NCBI GenBank assembly: GCA_902525035.1
Contig: CABZFN010000002.1
Location: 1 to 64,000 of the forward strand
DNA length: 64,000 bases
Direction: 5' to 3'
DNA from: an uncultured Alphaproteobacteria bacterium
GTDB taxonomy: Bacteria > Pseudomonadota > Alphaproteobacteria > HIMB59 > GCA-002718135
Made by a program: the position numbers and the translations under genes
The notes under the pieces: generated by a model
What the model saw: the letters and a program-made list of their open reading frames with translations, nothing else
The model's database searches: none
What the model was told of the DNA's origin: nothing
Shown: positions 23,996-33,527 of the stretch, in pieces
Numbering within the stretch: the first letter of the stretch is position 1
How the letters are laid out: the number at the start of each line of letters is the position of its first letter

Positions 23996-25972
23996 TTGAA
24001 TAATTTTAATAATATCAACAATCTAAGACAATTATCAAATTGTATTAGATTTTTATCAATGGATGCAGTGGAAAAAGCAAAATCTGGTCATCCTGGTATG
24101 CCTATGGGTATGGCAGACATCGCAACAATTCTTTATAAAAATCATTTAAAATTTAATCCGAATGATCCGGAGTGGATTGATAGAGATAGATTAATTATTT
24201 CAAATGGGCATGGCTCAATGCTTTTATACTCTTGTTTGTATCTAACAGGATATAAAGACATTGACATAAATCAAATTAAAAATTTTAGGCAATTACATAA
24301 TAAGACTGCAGGTCACCCAGAATACGGAAGTGCAGAAGGGATAGAAACAACTACTGGGCCTTTGTCTCAAGGTTTAGCAAATGCAGTTGGAATGGCGCTA
24401 GCGGAAAAAAAATTATCAAATAATTATGGAAAAGAATTATTTGATCATTACACTTATGTTTTTACAGGAGATGGATGTTTAATGGAAGGTTTAAGTCATG
24501 AAGCGTGTAGTCTCGCAGGACATTTAAAATTAAATAAGCTTATTATGTTTTTTGATAATAATTCTATTTCCATAGATGGATCAACAGATCTTTCAGTTTC
24601 AGACAATGTGAAAAAAAGATTTGAAGCTTATAATTGGAATATAATTGAAATAGATGGTCATAAATATGAGGAAATTGATCAAGCTATTATTCAAGCAAAA
24701 AAAACAGATGCTCCAACAATTATATCTTGTAAAACGAAAATTGGTTTTGGTTCTCCAAACAAAGAGGGTTTAGCTTCATCACATGGTTCACCTCTTGGTG
24801 AAGATGAAATTAGTTTAACAAGAAAAAAATTAGAATGGAATTATTCGTCATTTGAAATTCCAGATGATTTATTACGTGAGTGGAGAAGTTTCTATAAAAG
24901 AAACGAAGAATCAAGAAATTCATGGTTATTAAAAAACAAAGAATTAATTGAAAGTAAAAATTTTAAAGATAGTTTTTATCAAAAAATTGATCATCAAATT
25001 CCAGAAAAGCTTAGTGAATTAAAATCTGAGCATTTTAATGATAAAACAAATTGTGCTTCAAGAAAATCGAGTGAGCTAACGCTAAATTTAATTTCAAACT
25101 ATCAAAAAAATCTTATTGGTGGATCTGCTGATCTTACTGGATCAAATAACACTAAGGCAAAAGATATGAATGTAATTACATCTAATAATTTTAATGGAAA
25201 TTATATTCATTACGGCATCAGAGAACATGGAATGGCTGGAGTAATGAATGGCATTGCTTTGCATAAAGGTTTAATTCCATACGGAGGAACGTTTTTGGTA
25301 TTTACCGATTATTGCAGACCTTCAATTAGGTTATCAGCTATTATGAATATACCAGTTATTTACGTAATGACGCATGACTCAATAGGATTGGGAGAAGATG
25401 GACCAACCCATCAACCTGTTGAACATCTTGCATCTTTAAGATCTATACCAAATTTAACAGTCATTAGGCCTTGTGATATTATTGAGACTATAGAAGCATG
25501 GGAATGTGCAATCAACAATTCTGGACCAACAATCTTAGTTTTAACAAGACAAAATCTACCGATGTTACAAAAAGATAATCGCAAAGAAAATCTTGTAAAT
25601 AAAGGTGCTTATAAAATAAGAGATTTTAAAGAATATGATGCAACAATTTTATCTTCTGGTTCTGAAGTTGAGATTGCTTGCTCTGCATCAAATAAACTTT
25701 TTGAAAACAATAATTTAAAGATAAGAGTTGTAAGCATGTCTTCATTTGAATTGTTTGAGAAAAATGATGATAGTTATATAAATGAAATTTTAGGAAATAA
25801 ACCTATTTTTGCTATTGAGGCTGGAGTAATAAATGGTTGGGAAAAATATATTAAAAATGAAAATTTTGTTGGTATGTCAACTTTTGGTGAAAGTGGTCCA
25901 TACAAAGATTTATATAAGCACTTTAAGATAACAGATGATTACTTAATTGAAAAAATAATTAAAACTTTATAA
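23996..25972 (+). CDS. tkt: Transketolase (TTG start)
   Basis: RFLSMDAVEKAKSGHPGMPMGMADIATILY, GDGCLMEG, GEDGPTHQPVEHLASLRSIPNL; start codon is TTG. Confidence 0.97.
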   Translation: MNNFNNINNLRQLSNCIRFLSMDAVEKAKSGHPGMPMGMADIATILYKNHLKFNPNDPEWIDRDRLIISNGHGSMLLYSCLYLTGYKDIDINQIKNFRQLHNKTAGHPEYGSAEGIETTTGPLSQGLANAVGMALAEKKLSNNYGKELFDHYTYVFTGDGCLMEGLSHEACSLAGHLKLNKLIMFFDNNSISIDGSTDLSVSDNVKKRFEAYNWNIIEIDGHKYEEIDQAIIQAKKTDAPTIISCKTKIGFGSPNKEGLASSHGSPLGEDEISLTRKKLEWNYSSFEIPDDLLREWRSFYKRNEESRNSWLLKNKELIESKNFKDSFYQKIDHQIPEKLSELKSEHFNDKTNCASRKSSELTLNLISNYQKNLIGGSADLTGSNNTKAKDMNVITSNNFNGNYIHYGIREHGMAGVMNGIALHKGLIPYGGTFLVFTDYCRPSIRLSAIMNIPVIYVMTHDSIGLGEDGPTHQPVEHLASLRSIPNLTVIRPCDIIETIEAWECAINNSGPTILVLTRQNLPMLQKDNRKENLVNKGAYKIRDFKEYDATILSSGSEVEIACSASNKLFENNNLKIRVVSMSSFELFEKNDDSYINEILGNKPIFAIEAGVINGWEKYIKNENFVGMSTFGESGPYKDLYKHFKITDDYLIEKIIKTL

Positions 25973-25983
25973 AAAGGAGAAAT

Positions 25984-26988
25984 ATGAAAGTTGCAATAAA
26001 TGGATTTGGAAGAATTGGAAAACTTGTTTTTAGAGCTTTATTAGAAAAAAATCCCAAAGATATTAATATTGTAGCTATTAATGAACTAGGAAGTGTTGAG
26101 AGCAGTGCTCACTTACTTAAATATGATAGTGTTCACGGTATTCTTAAAGATGAGATTAGTTCAATCAAAAATGGATTAAAGATTGGTAAACATAAAATTA
26201 ATTTTTATTCCGAAAGAGATCCAAATAACCTTCCTTGGAAATCACTCAAGGTAGATGTTGTTCTTGAATGTAGTGGTGTTTTTACTTCAAAAGAAAAGGC
26301 GATTTCTCATTTAAATGCAGGAGCAAAAAAAATTATTATTTCAGCACCAGCTTCAAATGTAGATGCCACAATTGTTCAAGGTGTAAATAACGATACCATT
26401 AAAAAAAAACATAACGTAATTTCAAACGGATCTTGTACTACTAACTGTCTTGCTCCTTTAGCTATGGTTCTTGATGAAAAATTAGGGATTGAAAGTGGTT
26501 TCATGACAACAATTCATAGTTACACGGGTGATCAAAGAACTGTTGATCAAACCCATTCTGACTTTAGAAGAGCAAGGGCTGCAGCTGAGTCAATGATTCC
26601 GACTTCCACAGGAGCGGCAAAGGCTTTGAGTCTAGTCTTACCAAAATTAAAAGGTAAACTAGATGGAACAGCTATTCGAGTACCTACACCTAATGTCTCA
26701 CTTATAGATCTTACATTTGTAAGTAAGAAAAAAACTAGCCCAGAAAAAATTAATTCTATAGTTCTTCAAGCTTCAAAAACAAGAAAATTAAATGGAATCC
26801 TAACAACAAACTCATTACCTCTAGTTTCAATTGATTTTAATCATAATTCAAGCAGTTCTGTATTTGATATGAGTCAAACACAAGTTGTCAAAGATAAATT
26901 CTGTAGAGTTTTATCTTGGTATGATAATGAATGGGGATTCTCAAATAGAATGGTAGACACTATGGTAGATCTTAAAAAATTTATTTAG
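25984..26988 (+). CDS. gap: Glyceraldehyde-3-phosphate dehydrogenase
   Basis: VAINGFGRIGKLVFRA, SNGSCTTNCLAPLA active site, SWYDNEWGFSNRM. Confidence 0.97.
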   Translation: MKVAINGFGRIGKLVFRALLEKNPKDINIVAINELGSVESSAHLLKYDSVHGILKDEISSIKNGLKIGKHKINFYSERDPNNLPWKSLKVDVVLECSGVFTSKEKAISHLNAGAKKIIISAPASNVDATIVQGVNNDTIKKKHNVISNGSCTTNCLAPLAMVLDEKLGIESGFMTTIHSYTGDQRTVDQTHSDFRRARAAAESMIPTSTGAAKALSLVLPKLKGKLDGTAIRVPTPNVSLIDLTFVSKKKTSPEKINSIVLQASKTRKLNGILTTNSLPLVSIDFNHNSSSSVFDMSQTQVVKDKFCRVLSWYDNEWGFSNRMVDTMVDLKKFI

Positions 26989-27377
26989 TGCCTAAAAAAA
27001 TTTGTTTTGCAGTATCGACACTAACACAAATTGAAAATTTAATAGAATTTCGAAAATCAAAGTTCAAAACTTCGATCATATTTATAAAATATTTTTTAAT
27101 TAAAGGATTTGGGATAGAGTGGCTTAGAACGTTAATAAACCATATTAAAAATAAATATAAGACACACAATATTAAGTTTTTTATCGACTCAGGCTATGAT
27201 CAAGGTCTTAGTATATTATTAACTCACGAAAATATTGATTATTTAAAATTAAAAAATAATAAAATCATCTTAAACAAAATTAATCAAATTGCTAAAAAAA
27301 ATAAGGTTTCATTAAATCCAACTTTTGATGTAGTAGATCTTACGAAAATTAAAAATATAAAAAAAAACTTAAAATAA
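26988..27377 (+). CDS. Uncharacterised 129-aa protein (GTG start overlapping gap stop, TAGTG)
   Basis: Same strand, tightly packed between gap and efp; no family recognised. Confidence 0.6.
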   Translation: MPKKICFAVSTLTQIENLIEFRKSKFKTSIIFIKYFLIKGFGIEWLRTLINHIKNKYKTHNIKFFIDSGYDQGLSILLTHENIDYLKLKNNKIILNKINQIAKKNKVSLNPTFDVVDLTKIKNIKKNLK

Positions 27378-27381
27378 AACT

Positions 27382-27951
27382 ATGAAAATAGATGGAAATG
27401 AAATTAAAGTTGGAAATATTTTAGAGATTAATAATAAACTTTGGAAAGTTTTGAAAACCCAGCATACTCAACCAGGAAAGGGTGGTGCCTACTTACAGGC
27501 TGAACTTAAAGAAATAAGAGAAGGTACTAAAATGAATAGTAGGTTTAGATCATCAGAAACAGTAGAAAGAGCTATCCTTGATGAAAAAGAATTTCAATAT
27601 CTTTATGATGATAATAATAATTTTATATTCATGGATAAACAAACTTATGAACAAATAGAACTTGGCTCAGATATATTAACTGAGGATCAATCAAAATTTT
27701 TAGTTGAGAATAGTAATGTTATTATTAATTTCTATAATGAAAAACCGGTCGGAATTGACTTGCCTGATACAGTAGAATTAACTGTTGTAGAAACTGAAGG
27801 TGTTGTAAAAGGTCAAACAGCTGCTTCATCATATAAACCTGCTATTTTAGAAAAAAATATTAAAACATCTGTACCTCAATTTATTGCAGTTAATGATAAA
27901 ATAGTAATAAGTACAATTGACGGTAGTTATATCGAAAAATCAAAAAATTAA
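27382..27951 (+). CDS. efp: Elongation factor P
   Basis: GNILEINNKLWKVLKTQHTQPGKGGAYLQAELKEI; C-terminal EP domain. Confidence 0.96.
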   Translation: MKIDGNEIKVGNILEINNKLWKVLKTQHTQPGKGGAYLQAELKEIREGTKMNSRFRSSETVERAILDEKEFQYLYDDNNNFIFMDKQTYEQIELGSDILTEDQSKFLVENSNVIINFYNEKPVGIDLPDTVELTVVETEGVVKGQTAASSYKPAILEKNIKTSVPQFIAVNDKIVISTIDGSYIEKSKN

Positions 27952-28727
27952 TGCAGCCTGCTGTAATTAATATCTTTGAAAAGGCAGTAAAAAAAGCTGG
28001 TAAAATATTATTAAGAGATTTTGGAGAATTAGAAAATTTACAAATACAATCTAAATCAGTTGGTGATTTTGTAACAAATGCAGATATTAAAGTAGAAAAA
28101 ACACTTTTAGAAACTCTAAAATATTATTATCCAGATTATACTTACATAACTGAAGAAACTGGTGAAATAAAAGGTGATGAAAACACAATTATTATTGACC
28201 CAATTGATGGAACTTCAAATTTTATACATGGAATACCTCATGTTGGAATAATTGTTTCTAAAATGACAAATGGTGAAATCACAGACGGTGTGATTTATAA
28301 TCCAATTTTAAACGAATTTTTTTGGAGTTCTAAGGGTAGAGGTTCGTGGTGTAATAATAGTAGACTTAGAGTGTCAAACAGGCAAATTTTTTCAGATTGC
28401 TTGATAGGCACTGGTCTTCCGTTTGGAGAAAGAATTTATAAAAACTATTTAAGTGAGATTGATGAAATTCTAAAATCATCTGCAGGAATCAGAAGACTCG
28501 GTTCTGCAGGCCTTGATCTTGCTTATGTTGCCTCTGGTAAATTAGATGGTTTTTGGGAAAAAAATCTAAATTTATGGGATGTTTCAACGGGCATTCTTTT
28601 AGTTAAAGAAGCTGGAGGAAAAATTTCTAAAATAGATGGAAATGCATGGGAGATAAATTCTCGTGATTTAGTTGCTTCAAATAATAAAATTCATAATGAA
28701 TTTGTTAAAAAACTTACTTTACTTTGA
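27951..28727 (+). CDS. suhB: Inositol monophosphatase family protein
   Basis: IIDPIDGTSNFIHGIPHVGI and LWDVSTGILLVKEAGG. Confidence 0.93.
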   Translation: MQPAVINIFEKAVKKAGKILLRDFGELENLQIQSKSVGDFVTNADIKVEKTLLETLKYYYPDYTYITEETGEIKGDENTIIIDPIDGTSNFIHGIPHVGIIVSKMTNGEITDGVIYNPILNEFFWSSKGRGSWCNNSRLRVSNRQIFSDCLIGTGLPFGERIYKNYLSEIDEILKSSAGIRRLGSAGLDLAYVASGKLDGFWEKNLNLWDVSTGILLVKEAGGKISKIDGNAWEINSRDLVASNNKIHNEFVKKLTLL

Positions 28728-28751
28728 AATCTATATAAATATAAGACAGTC

Positions 28752-28979
28752 ATGAAAAAAGATATACATCCTAAATATCATGAAATAAACGTTGTTATGA
28801 CTGATGGATCTACTTTTAAAACTAGATCTACCTGGGGTAAAGAAGGTGATACCCTTAAATTAGAAATTGATTCTAAATCTCACCCTGCATGGACCGGCGG
28901 TAAAGCTGGTCTTAATGAATCTGAAGGACAGGTAGCTAGATTCCAAAAAAGATTTAAGGGTCTTAAAATTAATAAATAA
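28752..28979 (+). CDS. rpmE: 50S ribosomal protein L31
   Basis: [29 protein letters not shown] ... SHPAWTGG. Confidence 0.95.
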   Translation: MKKDIHPKYHEINVVMTDGSTFKTRSTWGKEGDTLKLEIDSKSHPAWTGGKAGLNESEGQVARFQKRFKGLKINK

Positions 28980-29162
28980 TTATTTAAAAAACTTTTCAGC
29001 ATTAAGTTTTAAATTTTCCTTCTTTTTTATCTCATCTTGAACTCTTAGTATTTCAGTTTGAAGTTCAGAAATATAATTTTGTAAATCCTCAACACTGAAA
29101 TCATCCAAATTTAATATTTTAACCGTCTTTTGTTTTTCATCAACTTCAAAAAAATCTGTCAT
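28980..29162 (-). CDS. DUF1192 family protein
   Basis: LDDFSVEDLQNYISELQTEILRVQDEI is typical. Confidence 0.8.
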   Translation of the reverse strand: MTDFFEVDEKQKTVKILNLDDFSVEDLQNYISELQTEILRVQDEIKKKENLKLNAEKFFK

Positions 29163-29212
29163 AGTCTTATTTTGTTATATATTATTTTTTGATTATATTA
29201 TATGAGCCAATT

Positions 29213-29755
29213 ATGAAATATCCTTTAATGCCTAAAGCAACAGCAATATGGTTAGTTGAAAATACAGCTTTAACTTTTGATCAAATAGCTGAATTCTGTG
29301 GATTACATGAATTAGAGGTTCAAGGAATAGCTGATGGAGAAGTTGCTGTCGGTATGAGAGGTTATGATCCAATTGATAATAATCAATTAACAAAAGAAGA
29401 AATTGAAAGATGTGAAAAAGATAATGCAGCTCGTTTGAGTCTTATTAAGTCTGATGTAATTGAGGATTTACCACCAAGAAAAAAAGACTCTAAATATACA
29501 CCTCTTTCTTTAAGACAAGAAAAGCCATACGCTATTTTGTGGCTTATAAAAAGATATCCCACTGAATTGAGTAGTATTCAAATTGCAAAACTTACCAGTT
29601 CAACAAAAAATACGGTAGAAGCTATAAAAAATGGTACATACAGAGAGGCAGTTCTTGAGGCAAAGAGTCCAATGGATGTTGGTTTATGTACTTATAAGGA
29701 TCTCGAAAGAACTTTAAATAGAACTAGAACAAAAAAAGTAGATCAAGAAAATTAA
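29213..29755 (+). CDS. trcR: DUF1013 family / TrcR-like cell-cycle transcriptional regulator
   Basis: MKYPLMPKATAIWLVENTALTFDQIAEFCGLHELEVQGIADGEVA; start refined to the ATG at 29213. Confidence 0.85.
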   Translation: MKYPLMPKATAIWLVENTALTFDQIAEFCGLHELEVQGIADGEVAVGMRGYDPIDNNQLTKEEIERCEKDNAARLSLIKSDVIEDLPPRKKDSKYTPLSLRQEKPYAILWLIKRYPTELSSIQIAKLTSSTKNTVEAIKNGTYREAVLEAKSPMDVGLCTYKDLERTLNRTRTKKVDQEN

Positions 29756-30264
29756 TCATTTTTTATAGCGTAATTTAGATAAAAGAACATCAAGATCATC
29801 CAAAATAATACCATTGAAATAATAAAAATCTGAAAGTCATATATTTTTATAATTCCGATAGGCTCACCAAGATAATAGGTTAAAGGTCCTGAAACTCCAC
29901 TTAAAATAATTCCTAAAATTTTATAACTTTTAAAAAAAGTAAGAATTTCATCAAAAAGAGTACTAAAACTAAACCATAAAACAATCATCCATAATGGCAG
30001 AGTGCCAAGTTTAGCAATAGTTTCAAAATCGTAAATTTGGAAATAAACTAATAAAGTATCAAAAAAATATCCTGGAACTGCAATCAAAAATGAAATCTTA
30101 ATAAATTTTTGTTTATTATGGTTAAAATAAAAATAAGTTAGTAAGAAAATAATTCCAACCCAGATGCCCAACATAGGATTGGAAAATTTTGTTTCACCAA
30201 ATACACAGGCTAACCAAGTTAGTTGATAGCCAGTTAAGACTAAAAATACTTTTAGTTTTTGCAT
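29752..30264 (-). CDS. DUF2878-like multi-pass membrane protein
   Basis: Multi-pass hydrophobic protein adjacent to CFA synthase-like gene. Confidence 0.65.
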   Translation of the reverse strand: MQKLKVFLVLTGYQLTWLACVFGETKFSNPMLGIWVGIIFLLTYFYFNHNKQKFIKISFLIAVPGYFFDTLLVYFQIYDFETIAKLGTLPLWMIVLWFSFSTLFDEILTFFKSYKILGIILSGVSGPLTYYLGEPIGIIKIYDFQIFIISMVLFWMILMFFYLNYAIKND

Positions 30265-30266
30265 TT

Positions 30267-31460
30267 CTATTTTTTAATTAAAAAATGAGAAACATCAGTA
30301 GAGTTATTTGAAAAACCTGTCTCACAATATGAAAAATAAAATTCCCACATTCTTTTAAATTTAATATCGAAGCCAAATCTTGATAAATCAGTCCAAGATT
30401 TTTGAAATTGTTTGTTCCACATTTTTAGAGTTTTTGCGTAAGAACCACCAAAACTTAATTTTTCAATACATTTTAACCCAACGTGTTTTGCTGAATATTC
30501 AAATTGTTTTTTGGTTGGAAGCATGCCCCCAGGAAAAATATATTGTTGAATAAAATCTGGTCTGTTTTGATAATCTTTAGCCATTTGTTCATCAATTGTT
30601 ATGACTTGTAGTGCAGCTATACCGCCATCGTTGAGAGAATTACGAATTGTATCAAAGTAATTGTGCCAGTATTTCTTCCCAACTGCTTCAAACATTTCAA
30701 TTGAAACAATATTTGAATATTTTCTTTTGATATCCCTATAATCTCTGAATATAACTGACACTTTTTCAGACAAACCTTCATTTTGAATTTTTTCAGAAGC
30801 ATATTCGTATTGTTCCTTAGAAATAGTTATAGCATCAACTGAACAATTGTAATTTTTTGCTACAAATGATGAAAACCCGCCCCATCCACATCCAATTTCT
30901 AAAGTTTTAGAATTTGAGTCTAATGATAAAGTTTCAGCAATCTTTCTATATTTGTTAAATTGTGCATCCGATAAATTAGTATTCTTATTATCAAAAAGAG
31001 CAGAAGAATAGGTCATGGTTTTATCTAACCACTTTTCGTAAAAATTATTTCCTAAATCATAATGATATTTAATGTTTTTTTTACTCTGTGATTTTGAATT
31101 GTTATTTAAAAAATGTTTTAATTTGGCAAAAGTTGCAAAAAAAAGATTAGTATTTATACTTTGTAAAAAATAACTCTCATTTTTGTGAGAAAGTAGTAAT
31201 AAATTAGTTAAATCGGAGCTTGAAAAGTAACCATTCATATAGGCTTCTGCAAAACCTACAGAACCTTTTTTAAAAATTAAATTTAAAAAATTATAATTAT
31301 GAATTTTTATACTTGCAGATATATCCTCCTCTTTTCCAACAAAAACTCTCTCCTCGCCAGTAGGAAATTGAACTGTTAATTTTCCATATCGAATTTTAGA
31401 TAAAAAGTTTACTAATAATTTTTCTACAGTTTTATCAAAATTTGTTTTAAAAAAATTCAT
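30267..31460 (-). CDS. Cyclopropane-fatty-acyl-phospholipid synthase-like SAM methyltransferase
   Basis: KYHYDLGNNFYEKWLDKTMTYSSALF, LEIGCGWGGFSSFVAKNY, FPGGMLPT. Confidence 0.9.
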   Translation of the reverse strand: MNFFKTNFDKTVEKLLVNFLSKIRYGKLTVQFPTGEERVFVGKEEDISASIKIHNYNFLNLIFKKGSVGFAEAYMNGYFSSSDLTNLLLLSHKNESYFLQSINTNLFFATFAKLKHFLNNNSKSQSKKNIKYHYDLGNNFYEKWLDKTMTYSSALFDNKNTNLSDAQFNKYRKIAETLSLDSNSKTLEIGCGWGGFSSFVAKNYNCSVDAITISKEQYEYASEKIQNEGLSEKVSVIFRDYRDIKRKYSNIVSIEMFEAVGKKYWHNYFDTIRNSLNDGGIAALQVITIDEQMAKDYQNRPDFIQQYIFPGGMLPTKKQFEYSAKHVGLKCIEKLSFGGSYAKTLKMWNKQFQKSWTDLSRFGFDIKFKRMWEFYFSYCETGFSNNSTDVSHFLIKK

Positions 31461-32234
31461 TTAAAAATTACCTTCAAAACTCACTGTATCATTTGGCTTC
31501 TTTTTTCGAGCATAATATTTACCACCTTTGTAAATTATTTTTAAAGCCTCATACAGAATTCCTGACATTACCTTAAGACCTAAAAGTGGATTATAATGTA
31601 AAAATTTAAGCATATTTTTTGAGTTAAAATCTATAAATTTGCCATACTGAGTAGCTGTTAGAACTTTTTTATTATTTTTATCATAAAGATCAATATTAAT
31701 ATTTATTTTATCTTTTTGCATTCGATTAAAAAATTTATAATTTGCCTCCATTTCTATGAATGGAGATACATAGAACTGCTTTGCACATTCATGAGATAAT
31801 TTAAAATCTTCAAAATTTACATTTCCTTTAAAAATATAGGTATGTTGTTCATTAGTCGTATTTTTGACTTCATAGAAAATAGATATTAATTTTTTATCAT
31901 CATAACAATATATAATTGATAAGGGATCAAATACATATCCCAAAATTCTTGGAAAACATAATATCATTATATTAAGATGTTTATATTTAATATTAAATTT
32001 AGAAAGGGAATCTTTAACGAATGTCTTTATTGACCTTTTGTCTCTATATCCATGATCATTTTCATAAATAGAAAAAAGATTAAAAGAGTTTAATGAAAAA
32101 AGTTTATAGTTTTTACTTAATTGATGTAGATTATCCAAATTAATAAAAAGACTTGGTACTTCATATTTCAATGTGTGTTTAAATGGAATAAATCTTTTAT
32201 GTATAATGCTAGATAATAGTATTTGAGAAATCAT
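31461..32234 (-). CDS. DUF1365 family protein
   Basis: HKRFIPFKHTLKYEVPSLFINLD, YVFDPLSIIYCYD, ahead of CFA synthase. Confidence 0.85.
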   Translation of the reverse strand: MISQILLSSIIHKRFIPFKHTLKYEVPSLFINLDNLHQLSKNYKLFSLNSFNLFSIYENDHGYRDKRSIKTFVKDSLSKFNIKYKHLNIMILCFPRILGYVFDPLSIIYCYDDKKLISIFYEVKNTTNEQHTYIFKGNVNFEDFKLSHECAKQFYVSPFIEMEANYKFFNRMQKDKININIDLYDKNNKKVLTATQYGKFIDFNSKNMLKFLHYNPLLGLKVMSGILYEALKIIYKGGKYYARKKKPNDTVSFEGNF

Positions 32235-33526
32235 TTTAAATTAATTTGTAATCTATTATAAAAATTTTTCTCTCTCTTCCAAGGTAAATCACAATTTAAT
32301 AATTTACAAATATAAGAAGATGATTGAATGCCGTCTTCATGAAAACCATATCCAAGGTAAGCTCCACAGAAAAAAGTATTATTCTTTCCTTGAATTTCCA
32401 TAACATTTTTTTGAGCTAAAATAGTATCAGTAGTATATATTGGATGATTAAATGTTGTTTCGTTAATTATATTTTTAGGCTTTTTATATGGATTAACAGT
32501 TACAAAATAATTTTGTTTAGTTGGTAATTTTTGTAAGAAATTCATCCAATAAGTTAAAGTAAATTTAGAAGATGGTGACTTATTTAAAAAATTCCAACTT
32601 GACCAAGCAATTTTTGATTTAGGCATTAAAGAGTGATCGGAGTGAAGTATTGCTGAGTTAGTAGAATATTTAAATTGTGAAAATATTTTTACTTCTTCTT
32701 CTGTTGGTTTATGCAAAATGTCCAATACTTGATTTGCATGGGTTGCGAATATTACCTTATGAAATTCTAATATATTATTTTTCTCATCTTCTATTTTAAT
32801 ATTATTATTTTCTCTAATAATTTTTTTAATTTTGAAATTTGTTTCATACTCAAAAACATTTTTATTAATAATTTTTTTAATATATTCGTTACTTCCACCT
32901 TCTACGTATTTCCATTGAGGTCTTTTTTTTAAATTAAATAAAGCATGATTTTTAAAAAAATTAATGAAAGTTATGAGAGGAAAATTTTTTACATCACTTA
33001 TATTGCTTGACCATATAGATGATATCATAGGTAAAATATGATAATTTATTAGGTATGTTGAAAAATTATTATTTTTTAAAAAATCATTTAAGGTATTAGT
33101 TTGCTCTAAATCACTAACTTTTAAACTATTACATAGTAAATAAAGTTTTCTTATTTCAAATAACATTTTAAAAAAATTAAAAGAAAACACATTTCTAAAA
33201 TTAGCAAAAAGAGAAAAGAAATTTTTGCCACTATATTCAATTTGAGGATCTTGATTTGAGACGGCAAAAGACATATCTGAATTTTTGCATTTAACATCAA
33301 GTAATTTAAAAAAATTTGTTAAATCTGGATAATTATTTTCATTGAATACAATAAACCCTGTATCGACTGGGATTGTCTTTATTGATTCTTCAACATAAAT
33401 AGTTCTTGTATGTCCCCCCAATCTATTATTTTTTTCAAATAAATAAACATCATATTTAGAGGACAAAAGGTAAGCTGCACTTATTCCTGAAATACCAGAA
33501 CCAATAATTGCTATTTTTTCTCTCAC
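32231..33526 (-). CDS. FAD-dependent NAD(P)-binding amine-oxidase-like oxidoreductase
   Basis: IAIIGSGISGISAAYLLSSKYDVYLFEKNNRLGGHTRTI; clustered with DUF1365/CFA. Confidence 0.88.
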   Translation of the reverse strand: MREKIAIIGSGISGISAAYLLSSKYDVYLFEKNNRLGGHTRTIYVEESIKTIPVDTGFIVFNENNYPDLTNFFKLLDVKCKNSDMSFAVSNQDPQIEYSGKNFFSLFANFRNVFSFNFFKMLFEIRKLYLLCNSLKVSDLEQTNTLNDFLKNNNFSTYLINYHILPMISSIWSSNISDVKNFPLITFINFFKNHALFNLKKRPQWKYVEGGSNEYIKKIINKNVFEYETNFKIKKIIRENNNIKIEDEKNNILEFHKVIFATHANQVLDILHKPTEEEVKIFSQFKYSTNSAILHSDHSLMPKSKIAWSSWNFLNKSPSSKFTLTYWMNFLQKLPTKQNYFVTVNPYKKPKNIINETTFNHPIYTTDTILAQKNVMEIQGKNNTFFCGAYLGYGFHEDGIQSSSYICKLLNCDLPWKREKNFYNRLQINLK

Positions 33527-33527
33527 A

